Shown in pieces: positions 1-8,580 of a DNA stretch of 64,000 bases. The notes under the pieces are model-generated. The model searched no databases, had not been told where the DNA came from, and saw only the letters and a program-made list of their open reading frames with translations. Positions within the stretch are counted from its first letter, which is position 1; the number at the start of each line of letters is the position of its first letter. The stretch comes from Marinobacter litoralis. GTDB lineage: Bacteria > Pseudomonadota > Gammaproteobacteria > Pseudomonadales > Oleiphilaceae. Location: contig NZ_JAELVS010000002.1 of NCBI RefSeq assembly GCF_016427555.1, forward strand, positions 488,204-552,203. The letters are read 5' to 3'. A program made the position numbers and the translations under genes.

Positions 1-312
1 CCCCGGGCAAAAACCGGCAATGCCCCAGCCCACGCCGAACAGCAGGCTACCGCCCACCAGTCGCTTGTCAATTCTGGTGCTTGTCGGCAGTTTCATGTTG
101 AATCCCAGCAGCGATAGCGTGCGCTTTTTCGCGACGGTAAAAGCGACCAAGCCCACCAGAACCGCGCCGCCCATAACCAGTGCGAGTGATGGATCCCACA
201 GGCCGGCTAAATCGAGGAAACCAAGCACTTTGGCCGGGTTAGCCAAGCCGGAAATGATCAGCCCCAAACCGAAAATCAAGCCGGAAACTAAAGCGGTAAG
301 GTTGTATTTCAT
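1..312 (-). CDS. YeeE/YedE family sulfur-transport protein, C-terminus outside window
   Basis: The protein starts at the ATG whose complement is at 310-312 and runs off the left edge, so only about 104 residues are visible. It is strongly hydrophobic with glycine-rich helices and ends, as far as seen, in the motif GIAGFCPG. A conserved cysteine in such a Gly-rich turn is typical of the YeeE/YedE (DUF395/DUF6691) family, whose studied members move thiosulfate or other reduced sulfur through the inner membrane. It lies 4 bp downstream of a second YeeE-like half-gene, and such pairs are usually two halves of one transporter. The substrate cannot be read from the sequence. Confidence 0.8.
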   Translation of the reverse strand, partial: MKYNLTALVSGLIFGLGLIISGLANPAKVLGFLDLAGLWDPSLALVMGGAVLVGLVAFTVAKKRTLSLLGFNMKLPTSTRIDKRLVGGSLLFGVGWGIAGFCPG

Positions 313-316
313 GGAA

Positions 317-754
317 TCAGGCTCCGATCAGGTGGCGAATAATGTAAACGGTAATAAAACCCGTAGCCATGAAGCTCAGGGTAGCAACCAGCGAACGCGG
401 CGATAGCCGTGAAAGGCCGCACACGCCGTGACCGCTGGTGCAGCCGGAGCCGTAACGCGTGCCGATGCCCACTAAAAGACCGGCAACGATAATGGCCGGA
501 AAACCGGCGTTAACTTCGATGGCAGGCAGTTCGGCGAACAGCCTCCAAACGATGGGGGTGCCGATCAAGCCGCCAAGAAAAGCCATGCGCCAGAGCATGT
601 CGTTTCGGACCGGCGTGAGTAGTCCACCGAGAATTCCGCTAATACCGGCGATGCGGCCGTTAAATAAAAGGAAGCTGGCGGCAGCAAGGCCTACCAGAAT
701 ACCGCCAGCCAACGCGCTGACCGGAGTAAAGTCATTCCAGGCAATGTCTATCAT
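317..754 (-). CDS. YeeE/YedE family sulfur-transport protein (first half of pair)
   Basis: This 145-residue membrane protein has four or five hydrophobic helices and the motif GSGCTSGHGVCGLSR at about residues 102-116, the Cys-containing signature of the YeeE/YedE family. The family imports reduced sulfur species such as thiosulfate; the substrate here is inferred only. The gene is followed after 4 bp by another, partial YeeE-like gene, so the two very likely form one transcript and one transporter. The upstream DNA is AT-rich and could hold the promoter. No regulator of the BigR/SqrR type that often accompanies such pairs is visible on this side. Confidence 0.85.
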   Translation of the reverse strand: MIDIAWNDFTPVSALAGGILVGLAAASFLLFNGRIAGISGILGGLLTPVRNDMLWRMAFLGGLIGTPIVWRLFAELPAIEVNAGFPAIIVAGLLVGIGTRYGSGCTSGHGVCGLSRLSPRSLVATLSFMATGFITVYIIRHLIGA

Positions 755-813
755 GAGTAATTCCTGCTAAATGTACGTTTTGGAATAAGCATATAATAAC
801 AGGAAATAAGGAT

Positions 814-841
814 AAAAAAAGCCCGGCTTGGGAGGCCGGGC
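814..841 (-). terminator. Rho-independent terminator on the minus strand without an obvious gene
   Basis: Read on the minus strand, a 7-bp perfect stem GCCCGGC/GCCGGGC with a 7-nt loop is followed directly by seven T residues. No minus-strand protein gene ends here, because the next gene to the right is on the plus strand. The terminator therefore probably ends a small non-coding transcript. Confidence 0.8.
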
Positions 842-1038
842 AGAGGCGTGCGAGTAGTATCCATGAAAGACTTCCAGACAAACCGGCATCAACGGGGACA
901 CCGGTATTGAGAAGTATTGACCATATTTCATACAACTCAAGCTTTGACCGGATTCCTTTGAAAACATTTCTTCATATGCCGCCGTTCTTTATATTGAAGC
1001 CCGCCGTTATGCGGGTTTCAGCGCTGATAGCACAACCA

Positions 1039-1067
1039 CTGCAATCAAAAGATGGCTGTAATATAAT
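1039..1067 (+). promoter_or_regulatory. Candidate sigma-70 promoter of the phasin gene
   Basis: A perfect TATAAT lies at 1062-1067, 39 bp before the phasin start. The hexamer CTGCAA at 1039-1044 is spaced 17 bp upstream and is a weak -35. The position fits a short leader; activity is inferred. Confidence 0.35.
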
Positions 1068-1105
1068 GCGTAACTAACCCTACGGCCCGTATTTAAGAGG
1101 TACTC

Positions 1106-1528
1106 ATGTCTGAGCACGATGACCAAACACCCGAGACAGATCCGCAGCTTCCGGGAAAGATCAAGGACTCTGCACGTCAGATCTGGTTGGCGGGGCTTGG
1201 TGCCTATACCAAAGCCGAGGAAGATGCCGGCAAATTTTTCGAGCGGCTGGTTCAGGAAGGTGAGCAGCTCGAATCCAAAACCCGTGGCGTTGTTGGCAAG
1301 CAGATTCGCACAGTAGAAGACCGGGTGGGTGAAGTGCGCGAGCGCGCCACAGGCACCTGGGACAAGCTTGAGCATATGTTCGATCAGCGCGTTTCAGGCG
1401 CGTTACGTCGACTGGGTATCCACCGCAAGGAAGACATTCAGGCGTTGGAAAGCCGAATTGAATATCTGGAAGCCGAGCTGGCCAAGCTTCGCGGCGATTC
1501 AGCTAGCGGTAAAGACGAAGAAGAATAG
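1106..1528 (+). CDS. Phasin family protein (PHA granule-associated)
   Basis: The 140-residue protein has the PhaI/PhaF-type phasin core: an amphipathic helix with the motif RQIWLAGLGAYTKAEEDAGKFF at about residues 24-45, then a long charged coiled-coil segment and an acidic tail. Phasins coat polyhydroxyalkanoate granules and can help chaperone proteins. There is no Lys/Ala-rich DNA-binding tail as in PhaF, so it is closer to PhaI. A GAGG element lies 6 bases before the ATG. It converges on a PhaD-like TetR gene, a regulator type that controls phasins in pseudomonads. No PHA synthase is in the window. Confidence 0.88.
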   Translation: MSEHDDQTPETDPQLPGKIKDSARQIWLAGLGAYTKAEEDAGKFFERLVQEGEQLESKTRGVVGKQIRTVEDRVGEVRERATGTWDKLEHMFDQRVSGALRRLGIHRKEDIQALESRIEYLEAELAKLRGDSASGKDEEE

Positions 1529-1535
1529 GAAACGC

Positions 1536-2165
1536 TTACAGATACGTCTCGCTGATCAGCTTGACCTCTTCTTTGTCGTCATCGGTAAGGTGGGGCAGTA
1601 TCAGGTGCAAAATCTGATACACCCCTTTACCGGGATCGACGAACTCCCGATCATCCAAATGCGATAGCGTGTCGAAACTGCTCCAATAGCAAACGGTTAA
1701 TGTCAGCTGCTGGCACAGAGCGTCCAACTCCGCAGGTTCGATGATCATCAAGCCCTGTCGTTTGAAGCTGTTGCACAGCGACTCAAACGCCAGAGTTTTC
1801 TTTTTGAGTATCCGTCGAAAACGAACTTGCAGCTGATCGTACCGCGACAGTACGTTCACCAGGTCTTGGTACATGAAGCGATAACGGGCCACCGCCTCGA
1901 ACAACAGATGCAGAAAGAAGCTGAACTGGTCCAGTGGCACTTCCGCATCGTCGGGCACGGCGAGCAAATCCAGCATTTCCGCTTCAAAGCTTTCGAAGAG
2001 CTCATCAACAATGTCGCCTTTACTCTTGAAGTGGTAGTAAAGGTTGCCCGGGCTGATATCCAGCTCATCGGAGATCAACAGGGTGGTGACATTCGGCTCA
2101 CCCAAGCTGTTGAACAGCTGCAAGCTGGTGTTGAGTATCCTGTCCCTGGTTTTTATTTTCTTCAT
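1536..2165 (-). CDS. TetR family regulator, PhaD-like
   Basis: The 209-residue protein has an N-terminal TetR helix-turn-helix, with DRILNTSLQLFN at about 8-19 and the recognition stretch DISPGNLYYHFKSKGDI at about 36-52. A helical ligand-binding domain follows. The combination of LYYHFKSK with a tryptophan- and tyrosine-containing C-terminal domain recalls PhaD, the activator of phasin genes in Pseudomonas, and the neighbouring convergent phasin supports this. It starts 18 bp after the end of xthA, so co-transcription is likely. The ligand is unknown; acyl-CoA would be expected by analogy. Confidence 0.8.
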   Translation of the reverse strand: MKKIKTRDRILNTSLQLFNSLGEPNVTTLLISDELDISPGNLYYHFKSKGDIVDELFESFEAEMLDLLAVPDDAEVPLDQFSFFLHLLFEAVARYRFMYQDLVNVLSRYDQLQVRFRRILKKKTLAFESLCNSFKRQGLMIIEPAELDALCQQLTLTVCYWSSFDTLSHLDDREFVDPGKGVYQILHLILPHLTDDDKEEVKLISETYL

Positions 2166-2183
2166 GACGGATCGTTTGGCCTA

Positions 2184-2996
2184 TCAGAGTTCGAAGCTGG
2201 CCCAGATCGGGCAGTGGTCAGACGGGCGCTCCATTGCCCGGATCTCATAACTCACACCGGCGTCCTTGGCTTTGGGCAACAGGCTATCACTGGCCATCAC
2301 CAGATCGATACGAAGGCCTCGTTTGGGCTCGCGTTCGAAGCCTTTGCTACGGTAATCGAACCAGCTGAAGGTATCCGCTTCGTCAGGGTTCAAGTGCCGG
2401 AACACGTCGGTAAATCCGCGAGCTTCAACCTGGCTTAACCATTCCCGCTCTTCCGGAAGGAAGCTGCATTTACCGGACCGTAGCCAGCGCTTGGCGTTGT
2501 CCGGGCCAATGCCAATGTCTTTGTCGGTTGGAGAAATGTTCATATCCCCCATCAAAACCACGTGGCCCGGGCGTTTGTTCAGCTCATCCAGCAAATCCAT
2601 CAGATCGGCGTAGAACTTCTGCTTAGCCGGGAACTTGGTGGGATGGTCTCTGTTTTCGCCTTGTGGAAAGTAGCCATTAATAACGGTAAGCGGTTCGCCG
2701 TTTACCGTGAAATGCCCGGTAATGAGCCTGCGCTGCGCGTCTTCATCATCGGTTGCGTAACCTTTCACTACTTCATCGGGAGCCTGCTTGGACAACAGCG
2801 CAACGCCGTAGTGGGTCTTCTGACCATGGAAATGCACGTGATAGCCGAGTTGCCGGATAGCCTCCTCGGGGAATTCTTCATCTCGAACCTTGGTTTCCTG
2901 AAGCCCGATGAAATCAGGGTTCAGCTGTTCAATCACAGCCTCCAGTTGGTGCAAGCGGGTGCGGATACTGTTGACGTTGAACGACACGAACATCAT
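2184..2996 (-). CDS. xthA: Exodeoxyribonuclease III
   Basis: At 270 residues this matches E. coli exonuclease III (268). It belongs to the exonuclease-endonuclease-phosphatase fold and shows the catalytic motifs in order: LQETKV near residue 33, [15 protein letters not shown] near 110, GDMNISPTD near 150 with the catalytic Asp/Asn, RIDLVMAS near 228, and SDHCPI near the C-terminus. The enzyme removes nucleotides 3' to 5' and cuts at abasic sites in base-excision repair. The start is one of two adjacent ATG codons, with GGAG upstream. The TetR gene follows after 18 bp. Confidence 0.95.
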   Translation of the reverse strand: MMFVSFNVNSIRTRLHQLEAVIEQLNPDFIGLQETKVRDEEFPEEAIRQLGYHVHFHGQKTHYGVALLSKQAPDEVVKGYATDDEDAQRRLITGHFTVNGEPLTVINGYFPQGENRDHPTKFPAKQKFYADLMDLLDELNKRPGHVVLMGDMNISPTDKDIGIGPDNAKRWLRSGKCSFLPEEREWLSQVEARGFTDVFRHLNPDEADTFSWFDYRSKGFEREPKRGLRIDLVMASDSLLPKAKDAGVSYEIRAMERPSDHCPIWASFEL

Positions 2997-3084
2997 GGTT
3001 TTGGAATCTCCGAATCAGTTTGGCCCGGAGTTTACCATACCGGCGGGGGATAACAGTTTGGCCGAGTGGCCGCAGCCTGGGGCT

Positions 3085-3822
3085 TTAAGAAGTCAGGTCG
3101 CAATCGGGGTACTGGCTGATACGGTAGCGGATGAGCGCGGTGTGGTTTGTTTCCTGGTTGGCGCGAATGTTGGTCAAGCCCTGGTAGTGCGTTAATGCGC
3201 CGTTTTCGTTGTAACCCAGGATGATCGGGTCAACCAGAAAACGCAATACGAGACTGGTCGGGCGAATCTGTATCACCACATCGGCATCTATCTCCGCAGT
3301 GGGGGCCGGCTCGAGTACAAATCCGTAATGATCCCCGCGAGTGGGGGCAAGAAACCGAAACGAAATCGACTCGCCGGCTGCCACTGCTTGCCAGTTTGCC
3401 CTGACAAATTGATCAAATCCTGCGTCAATCACCAAACGAGGGGGGGAGGTTACCTCGAAGGTTTTTGGGCGTTCCGATGGGGGTTGCCAGTTGATGGTCA
3501 GTTGGTTCGCGTCAGTAAAGCGGATTTCCAGCGATTCTTCGAAATCCGGCTGCCGGAAAACCACGCTGGGTCGGTCAGGGTGTTGACCGTAATCCAGCGT
3601 TTTGACCGCAAACCTGCGGTCGTTAGGGCCTTTATGGTAGGTCACCCGGTGCTCACGAGGTTGGAATCCGGCAACTGAACAGGTCCCGTTAACTTGGTGC
3701 CGTTCTTCGTAAAGCTGATTTTGAGTGTCAATCGCAAGGGCGGTTCCGGTGAATTCAAAGGTAGCGGCGGCTATCGGCCCGGCGGATAACAGCAGGGCGA
3801 TTAAAAGAGCCCAACGATTCAT
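3085..3822 (-). CDS. Hypothetical exported protein, last gene of lipid operon
   Basis: The 245-residue protein starts at the ATG that overlaps the stop of the DUF2878 gene by four bases. It has a clear signal peptide (MNRWALLIALLLSAGPIAA, cleavage near residue 20), followed by a beta-rich soluble region without further membrane helices, so it is probably periplasmic. I do not recognise the family with certainty; the layout recalls DUF3108-type exported proteins. Operon position suggests a role in handling modified membrane lipids, but nothing in the sequence proves this. The frame stays open upstream into the DUF2878 region; that extension is out of frame with the real gene there and is discarded. 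Confidence 0.75.
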   Translation of the reverse strand: MNRWALLIALLLSAGPIAAATFEFTGTALAIDTQNQLYEERHQVNGTCSVAGFQPREHRVTYHKGPNDRRFAVKTLDYGQHPDRPSVVFRQPDFEESLEIRFTDANQLTINWQPPSERPKTFEVTSPPRLVIDAGFDQFVRANWQAVAAGESISFRFLAPTRGDHYGFVLEPAPTAEIDADVVIQIRPTSLVLRFLVDPIILGYNENGALTHYQGLTNIRANQETNHTALIRYRISQYPDCDLTS

Positions 3823-4343
3823 GACGCCTGCTCCGGAACCAGATGTTTGCGAATACGCAGCAGCAACGGGAAGAGCACCAGCCAGCCGGCACCGATGGCG
3901 ACCAGAGAAAAGGCTTGGATGGGTAGTGTCACCGCGCCGAGTTTGCTGGCTGACCAATAGGCAAACGAGCCGGCGAACGGCGCGAGTACAAATGGAAGCC
4001 ATGCCCGTTTCGCAACCCAGCCGAGGGAATGACACAGGGTCGTCATGAACAGGGCCCAGATGGCGATTAGCCATACCGGCGTGATGTTGATGCTGTTCTG
4101 GCCTTCGATGCCAAGTATACCAGTTTGCAGCCACAGCGAATCCATCAGGCTGCCAAGCAGGATTCCTGTCGCGATGAATCGCAATTCGGCGCCACGCTGT
4201 GTGCTCACCAGCAACAGATGAATGGCTAGAAACAGCAAGACCAGAGCCGTCGCTGTCAGGCCGGGGTAGAGTACACACACCAGCCAACCGGTCTGGAACA
4301 GCACAAAATTGAGCGTATTCCGCCCGGTGGCAGAGGTGATCAT
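3819..4343 (-). CDS. DUF2878 membrane protein
   Basis: The 174-residue protein has about five or six hydrophobic helices and fits the DUF2878 family, which is regularly found beside CFA-type methyltransferases and DUF1365 genes. The chosen ATG overlaps the stop of the CFA-like gene (ATGA), and its stop overlaps the next start in the same way, indicating translational coupling. The molecular function is not known. Location in the inner membrane is inferred from the helices. Confidence 0.8.
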   Translation of the reverse strand: MITSATGRNTLNFVLFQTGWLVCVLYPGLTATALVLLFLAIHLLLVSTQRGAELRFIATGILLGSLMDSLWLQTGILGIEGQNSINITPVWLIAIWALFMTTLCHSLGWVAKRAWLPFVLAPFAGSFAYWSASKLGAVTLPIQAFSLVAIGAGWLVLFPLLLRIRKHLVPEQAS

Positions 4344-5614
4344 GAAACGGCACGGGTGCTGTGCTTGTTGGCAGGTTTGGCCATTACGATGTGGGCGACA
4401 CCAATGGCGCGTTCGCTGAAGCCCGCTTCGCAGTAAGCGAAATAGAACTGCCATAAGCGTTGGAATTGGCTGTCATAGCCTTGTTGCGCCAAAACTTCGC
4501 GCTTGGCCATAAAGCGTTCGCACCAGTCATGCAATGTGCGGGCGTAGTGGAAACCGAAGTCGTCCACCTGCGTGAGCACCAGGTCTGACCCTCGGCTCAT
4601 TGAGCCCAGAATAGCGCCAAAGGAGGGGATGAAACTGCCCGGAAAAATATACCGTTGAATAAAGTCTACATTGTTCAAGGCCCGCTCATAGCGCTGCTCG
4701 GGCATATTGATGGCTTGCACCAATGCGATTCCATCGGGCTTGAGTAAGGCGCTGATCTGGCTCAGATAGCTGTCAAGAAACTCCGGCCCAACGGCTTCTA
4801 TCATCTCGATGGAAACCAGTTTATCGAATTGGCCGGACAGATCCCGGTAGTCATCGAATAACAGGGTGATCCTATCTTCAAGGCCCTCGGCTTTCACGCG
4901 CGCCTGAGCCAGTTCCAGCTGTTCCCGGGATATGGTTGTGGTGGTGACATGGCAGCCGTAGTGTTTTGCCGCGTGAATCGCAAAGCCACCCCAGCCGGTG
5001 CCGATTTCCATAACTTGGTCATCAGGCCGCAAATTCAGTTTCTGGCAGATTACGTCGAGCTTGTGGATCGCTGCTTCGTCGAGCGTCGCTTCCGGCCGAG
5101 GGTAGATAGCCGAGGAATACATCATGGTTGGGTCAAGAAACTGACTGAACAGATCGTTGCCCAGATCATAGTGAGCACTGATGTTTTTGCGGGAGCCTTC
5201 TGGAGTGTTTCGGTTCAGCCAGTGCAAACCTTTCAGCGCGGGTTTGCTCACCCAGCTGAATTTGTCCTCGAAGGCATTCATGGTGTCGAGATTACGGGTA
5301 AAGAACCGCAGCAATGCGACCAGGTCCGGCGAGCTCCAGTCGCCTGCCACGAAGGATTCTGCCGCACCCACGCTGCCGCCGGTCACTAGATCCCGCCAAG
5401 TGCTGTGGTTGTGGATAGCCAGCTCGGCTATCGGGTAACTGGGATCACCATCGCCAAAAATCTGGTCCTCGAAGTTAGGCTCCCGGATACGTAAAGTGCC
5501 TTTTGCAAGTTGAGCCAGCTGGCGACAAACCAACTGCCTGGCAATCCGGCTTACCCAAGGCAACCGTTCCGTTGCAAGGCCTGATTTGTTGGTGGAGGTG
5601 TTCACGTTCTCCAT
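4340..5614 (-). CDS. Cyclopropane-fatty-acyl-phospholipid synthase family methyltransferase
   Basis: The protein has 424 residues. The SAM-binding motif MEIGTGWGGFAIHAA is at about 202-216, preceded by the substrate-side motif ISAHYDLGNDLFSQFLD at 145-161, both typical of COG2230. Such enzymes transfer methylene or methyl from SAM to the double bond of phospholipid acyl chains at the membrane. At the place of the E. coli CFA active-site Cys139 (YSC) this protein reads YSS, with Ser168. It may therefore be a CFA-like methylase of the kind linked to furan or branched fatty acids and not a canonical cyclopropane synthase; this is inference. The start overlaps the DUF1365 stop by 13 bp. Confidence 0.88.
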   Translation of the reverse strand: MENVNTSTNKSGLATERLPWVSRIARQLVCRQLAQLAKGTLRIREPNFEDQIFGDGDPSYPIAELAIHNHSTWRDLVTGGSVGAAESFVAGDWSSPDLVALLRFFTRNLDTMNAFEDKFSWVSKPALKGLHWLNRNTPEGSRKNISAHYDLGNDLFSQFLDPTMMYSSAIYPRPEATLDEAAIHKLDVICQKLNLRPDDQVMEIGTGWGGFAIHAAKHYGCHVTTTTISREQLELAQARVKAEGLEDRITLLFDDYRDLSGQFDKLVSIEMIEAVGPEFLDSYLSQISALLKPDGIALVQAINMPEQRYERALNNVDFIQRYIFPGSFIPSFGAILGSMSRGSDLVLTQVDDFGFHYARTLHDWCERFMAKREVLAQQGYDSQFQRLWQFYFAYCEAGFSERAIGVAHIVMAKPANKHSTRAVS

Positions 5615-6498
5615 GAGGTTACCCTTCCTGTTGATGTTGTATCGGGTTGTGCCAAAAGATGAGGCTCAGTGATGTCGGTACCCTGATCGTCTGAGCCTTT
5701 GCGGAAATCCTGTTCTTGGGTGCCCAGTTTGTCTGGATGCGTATAAAAGGGCGCACCTTTGAGTTTCAGCTTCAATGCATTCCAGTAAATCCCCGCCACC
5801 CCTTTAAGGGATTCCAACGGAAAACGCCGCAAGCTTCGGTGAAGGGTTATACGATCCAGAGCGGTCCGTTGGACCACCAACGTGGCATCAAAATGCTTCT
5901 GTTGTGCCTGCTCGATGTTCATGTGGATGCGCAGTTCGGAACCCCGAAAGCTGAACAGCCATTTATAATGCTGATTCATTCCGTTGAACGGCGACACATG
6001 GAAGCGCTTGTTGAAGGCGAAACGCTCGGTATGCCATTGCTCTGAAGTAGTGGCAGGTTGCTGGCATTCCAGGCAATACACATGCCTTTCTTTCCAAGGG
6101 GTGTTGGTGATCTGAGCCAGGATGACTTTGGGAGCGTCGCCTTTATCCGGATGTTGGCCCTGTTCGTAGCACAGATAAAAACTCACCGGATTGAAAATGT
6201 GGCCAAGATAGCGGGGGTGGGTGATCAGCTGCACGGGACCATCCGGCCGCCAGCCGGTGGCCTCCCAAACCCGTTGATCGACTGCTTTGCGCAAATTCGG
6301 CTCGTCTGGATCCAGGTAATCTTTGCGCCTCAGCGCCAGCCAGTTAAACCGCTCAAGTGAGAAAACAGGGCTGATGCTTGTCACTGTGTTCCACTCGTCA
6401 ATGTCCAGCGCCAGCATGCCAATCTTGTAAATAAACTCGTGTTCAGTCGGTAGCTTACGTCTATGCCTTATAGTGCCTTCTAGCCACTGGCTGGTCAT
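5602..6498 (-). CDS. DUF1365 family protein of lipid operon
   Basis: The 298-residue protein has family hallmarks HRRKLPTEHEFIYKIGML near the N-terminus, YLGHIFNPVSFYLCY at about 110-124 and FHVSPFNGMNQHYKW further on. DUF1365 genes almost always sit between an FAD oxidoreductase and a CFA-like methyltransferase, as here. The biochemical role is not settled; they are proposed to act on membrane fatty acids. The start codon follows the flavoprotein stop by 2 bp. No signal peptide or transmembrane helix is evident. Confidence 0.85.
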   Translation of the reverse strand: MTSQWLEGTIRHRRKLPTEHEFIYKIGMLALDIDEWNTVTSISPVFSLERFNWLALRRKDYLDPDEPNLRKAVDQRVWEATGWRPDGPVQLITHPRYLGHIFNPVSFYLCYEQGQHPDKGDAPKVILAQITNTPWKERHVYCLECQQPATTSEQWHTERFAFNKRFHVSPFNGMNQHYKWLFSFRGSELRIHMNIEQAQQKHFDATLVVQRTALDRITLHRSLRRFPLESLKGVAGIYWNALKLKLKGAPFYTHPDKLGTQEQDFRKGSDDQGTDITEPHLLAQPDTTSTGRVTSWRT

Positions 6499-6500
6499 GT

Positions 6501-7769
6501 TCAGAGCTCCACACCAAAGGCTTTCGCGACCCGTAACGCGCTACGCACCCCATCTTCATGAAACCCGTTAAACCAATAAGCACCGCAAAAATGGGTGCGG
6601 TTGTGCGCGCCAATTTCGTGATACCGCCCTTGGGCGGCGACAGCGTCCAGCGTGAAAACCGGATGGTCGTACTCAAAGCGTTTGATGACTTTTTCAGGGG
6701 CGATGTCGCGGCTGCGATTCAGGGTGACGCAAAAGGTTTCCGGGGCGTCGTCAAAGTTCTGGAGGATGTTCATGTTGTAGGTAACCGACACCGGCTGGGT
6801 GCTGTGTTCCGGTACCATGTAATTCCAGGCCGCCCAGGCCAGCCGGTTTGACGGCAGAACGCTGTCGTCGGTATGGAGCACAACGTCGTTTTTCTGGTAG
6901 CCGATCGCGCTTAGAATGTCCTGTTCTTTCTCGGTAGGGTCACTCAGCATCGTCAACGCCTGATCGCTGTGGCAGGCCAGAACAACCTGATCAAATCGAT
7001 GGGTTTTACCATTCGACACCAAAGTAACGCCGTTGTCATCACGTTGGATATTCGACACCGGGCTGTTTAGATGCGTTTTGTCGCCAAGTCGTTCCATCAT
7101 CCGTGTGACATAAGTGGCAGAGCCCCCGGAGATAACCCGCCAGGTTGGTCGGTCATCTACAGACAACATGCCGTGGTTGTTGAAGAACTGAAGGAAAAAG
7201 CGAATCGGGAATTGTTCCAGGACCAGCTCTGGTGCAGACCAAATCGCTGCGCCCATCGGCACAATGTAGTGCTTGCGGAAGTAATGGCTGTATCGGTTTC
7301 GGTTTAAATACTCGCCCAAGGTTTCGCCTTCGGGTATTTGGCCATCTGCCAGATCGGCACGGGATTCTTTGTTGAAGCGAAGAATCTCCCGAACCATCGT
7401 CAGGAATTTGAGATTGAACAGATTCCGGCGCTGCGCGAACAAGGTGTTCAGACTGGTGCCGTTGTATTGAAGGCCAGTGGCGTGGGAGTCCACACTGAAG
7501 CTCATGGTGCTGACTTCCGAGGCCACGCCAAGACGATCCATCAGTTTGATGAAGTTAGGGTAGGTCCAATCATTAAAGACAATGAAACCGGTGTTCACCG
7601 GCCAGGTTTTTTCTCCGAGTTTTACGTATTCGGTATTGGTATGACCGCCGGCGTAATCCGCCGCTTCAAAAAGTTCAACATCGTGGTGTTCACTAAGCAA
7701 CCAGGCGGCGGTCAAGCCAGATACTCCGGCTCCGATTACTGCAATCCGTTGGCGTTCCTGCTTCATCAA
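6501..7769 (-). CDS. FAD-dependent oxidoreductase of lipid operon
   Basis: The 422-residue flavoprotein has a dinucleotide-binding motif RIAVIGAGVSGLTAAWLLSE at 8-27 followed by ELFEAADYAGGHTNT, a layout of the amine-oxidase/phytoene-desaturase superfamily (COG2907). The C-terminal part carries GAYWFNGFHEDGVRSAL, which closes the FAD site. In plants a related flavin domain is fused N-terminally to a cyclopropane synthase, and here flavoprotein, DUF1365 and CFA-like genes occur in the same order as separate genes. It probably desaturates or oxidises methylated acyl chains in phospholipids; that is inferred from context. Confidence 0.88.
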   Translation of the reverse strand: MMKQERQRIAVIGAGVSGLTAAWLLSEHHDVELFEAADYAGGHTNTEYVKLGEKTWPVNTGFIVFNDWTYPNFIKLMDRLGVASEVSTMSFSVDSHATGLQYNGTSLNTLFAQRRNLFNLKFLTMVREILRFNKESRADLADGQIPEGETLGEYLNRNRYSHYFRKHYIVPMGAAIWSAPELVLEQFPIRFFLQFFNNHGMLSVDDRPTWRVISGGSATYVTRMMERLGDKTHLNSPVSNIQRDDNGVTLVSNGKTHRFDQVVLACHSDQALTMLSDPTEKEQDILSAIGYQKNDVVLHTDDSVLPSNRLAWAAWNYMVPEHSTQPVSVTYNMNILQNFDDAPETFCVTLNRSRDIAPEKVIKRFEYDHPVFTLDAVAAQGRYHEIGAHNRTHFCGAYWFNGFHEDGVRSALRVAKAFGVEL

Positions 7770-7791
7770 TGCATTTCCTTTAAAGAGCTAT

Positions 7792-8580
7792 TCAAGAGGG
7801 GGTGTCGGTCTTTCGCGCCATTGAAGCGGCCATGCGATCAATCATTGTTTGCGGTAGGCAGTTCAGCGCTTTTAAGGTCCAGGTGAAGCGGCGGGGAAAA
7901 GCTATTTCCCGTTTACCTTTGGCGAGGCCTTGATGGATTCGGTGTGCGGCTTCTTCAGCGCTGACCATAAACGGCATCGGGAAGTCGTTTCGATCGGTTA
8001 AGGGCGTTTTCACGAACCCGGGCGACACCACCACCACTTCGATGCCCTCCGCGGCCAGATCTGCGCGGAGTGATTGAGCAAGGTAGGTAAGTGCGGCCTT
8101 TGATGCGCCATAGCCTTCGGCACGACTGAACGGAAACCACCAGGCAGAAGAGCTTACAATCACCACGCGGGCCGGTTTACCTTTGGCGCGAGTTGCTCTC
8201 AAAGCGGGCAGGGCAATATCCAGACAGCGGGCGGTGCCAAGCACATTGGTGGTCAGGTTGGCCTCGATAATCGCGCTGTCGTAATCCGCTATGTCTACGT
8301 ACTCGCACGTGCCTGCATTGAGAATCACCGTGTCGAGATCGCCAAAATGATTCAGGGTGCCGGATAGTGCGGCAAGTTGATCGCGACTGGTGGTGTCAGC
8401 GACAGCGGTATGGATCTGCTCTGGCCAAATCCCGGCCAGCTCATCCAGAGGTTGTTGGCGCCGACCCGTGATCACCAGTTTGTGCCCGTGTTTAGCCAGC
8501 TCACGAACCAACGCCTCGCCGATACCAGAAGACGCGCCGGTCAGCCAAATGTTGGATTTATTCAGAACGCGCGTGCTCAT
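7792..8580 (-). CDS. Short-chain dehydrogenase/reductase of lipid operon
   Basis: The 262-residue protein has the classical SDR cofactor motif TGASSGIGEALVREL near residue 13, NAG near 90, the catalytic Ser in IVSSSAWW and the YGASK motif (Tyr-x-x-x-Lys) near 155-160. The start chosen is the ATG overlapping the stop of the preceding NTF2-like gene by four bases; a longer frame adds eight unsupported residues. SDR genes recur in CFA/DUF1365 operons. The substrate is unknown; a lipid alcohol or ketone is plausible. The C-terminal end is Arg/Lys-rich. Confidence 0.88.
   Translation of the reverse strand: MSTRVLNKSNIWLTGASSGIGEALVRELAKHGHKLVITGRRQQPLDELAGIWPEQIHTAVADTTSRDQLAALSGTLNHFGDLDTVILNAGTCEYVDIADYDSAIIEANLTTNVLGTARCLDIALPALRATRAKGKPARVVIVSSSAWWFPFSRAEGYGASKAALTYLAQSLRADLAAEGIEVVVVSPGFVKTPLTDRNDFPMPFMVSAEEAAHRIHQGLAKGKREIAFPRRFTWTLKALNCLPQTMIDRMAASMARKTDTPS

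Larger units (their letters stand above)
755..1105. other. 351-bp intergenic region with terminator and possible small RNA
   Basis: No convincing protein gene is present. Short frames here run straight through a strong minus-strand terminator and are not credible. The region holds that terminator (814-841), an AT-rich stretch that may carry the promoter of the YeeE pair, a small hairpin CCCGC-N6-GCGGG at about 1001-1016, and the presumed phasin promoter near 1062. Confidence 0.6.

Noticed and set aside
732..967. Short minus-strand frames before the YeeE gene
   Set aside because: They read through the strong terminator at 814-841 and look like random sequence.
3823..4353. Long upstream extension of the exported protein gene
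   Set aside because: It runs out of frame over the DUF2878 gene; the ATG at 3822 with a signal peptide and the four-base overlap is the true start.
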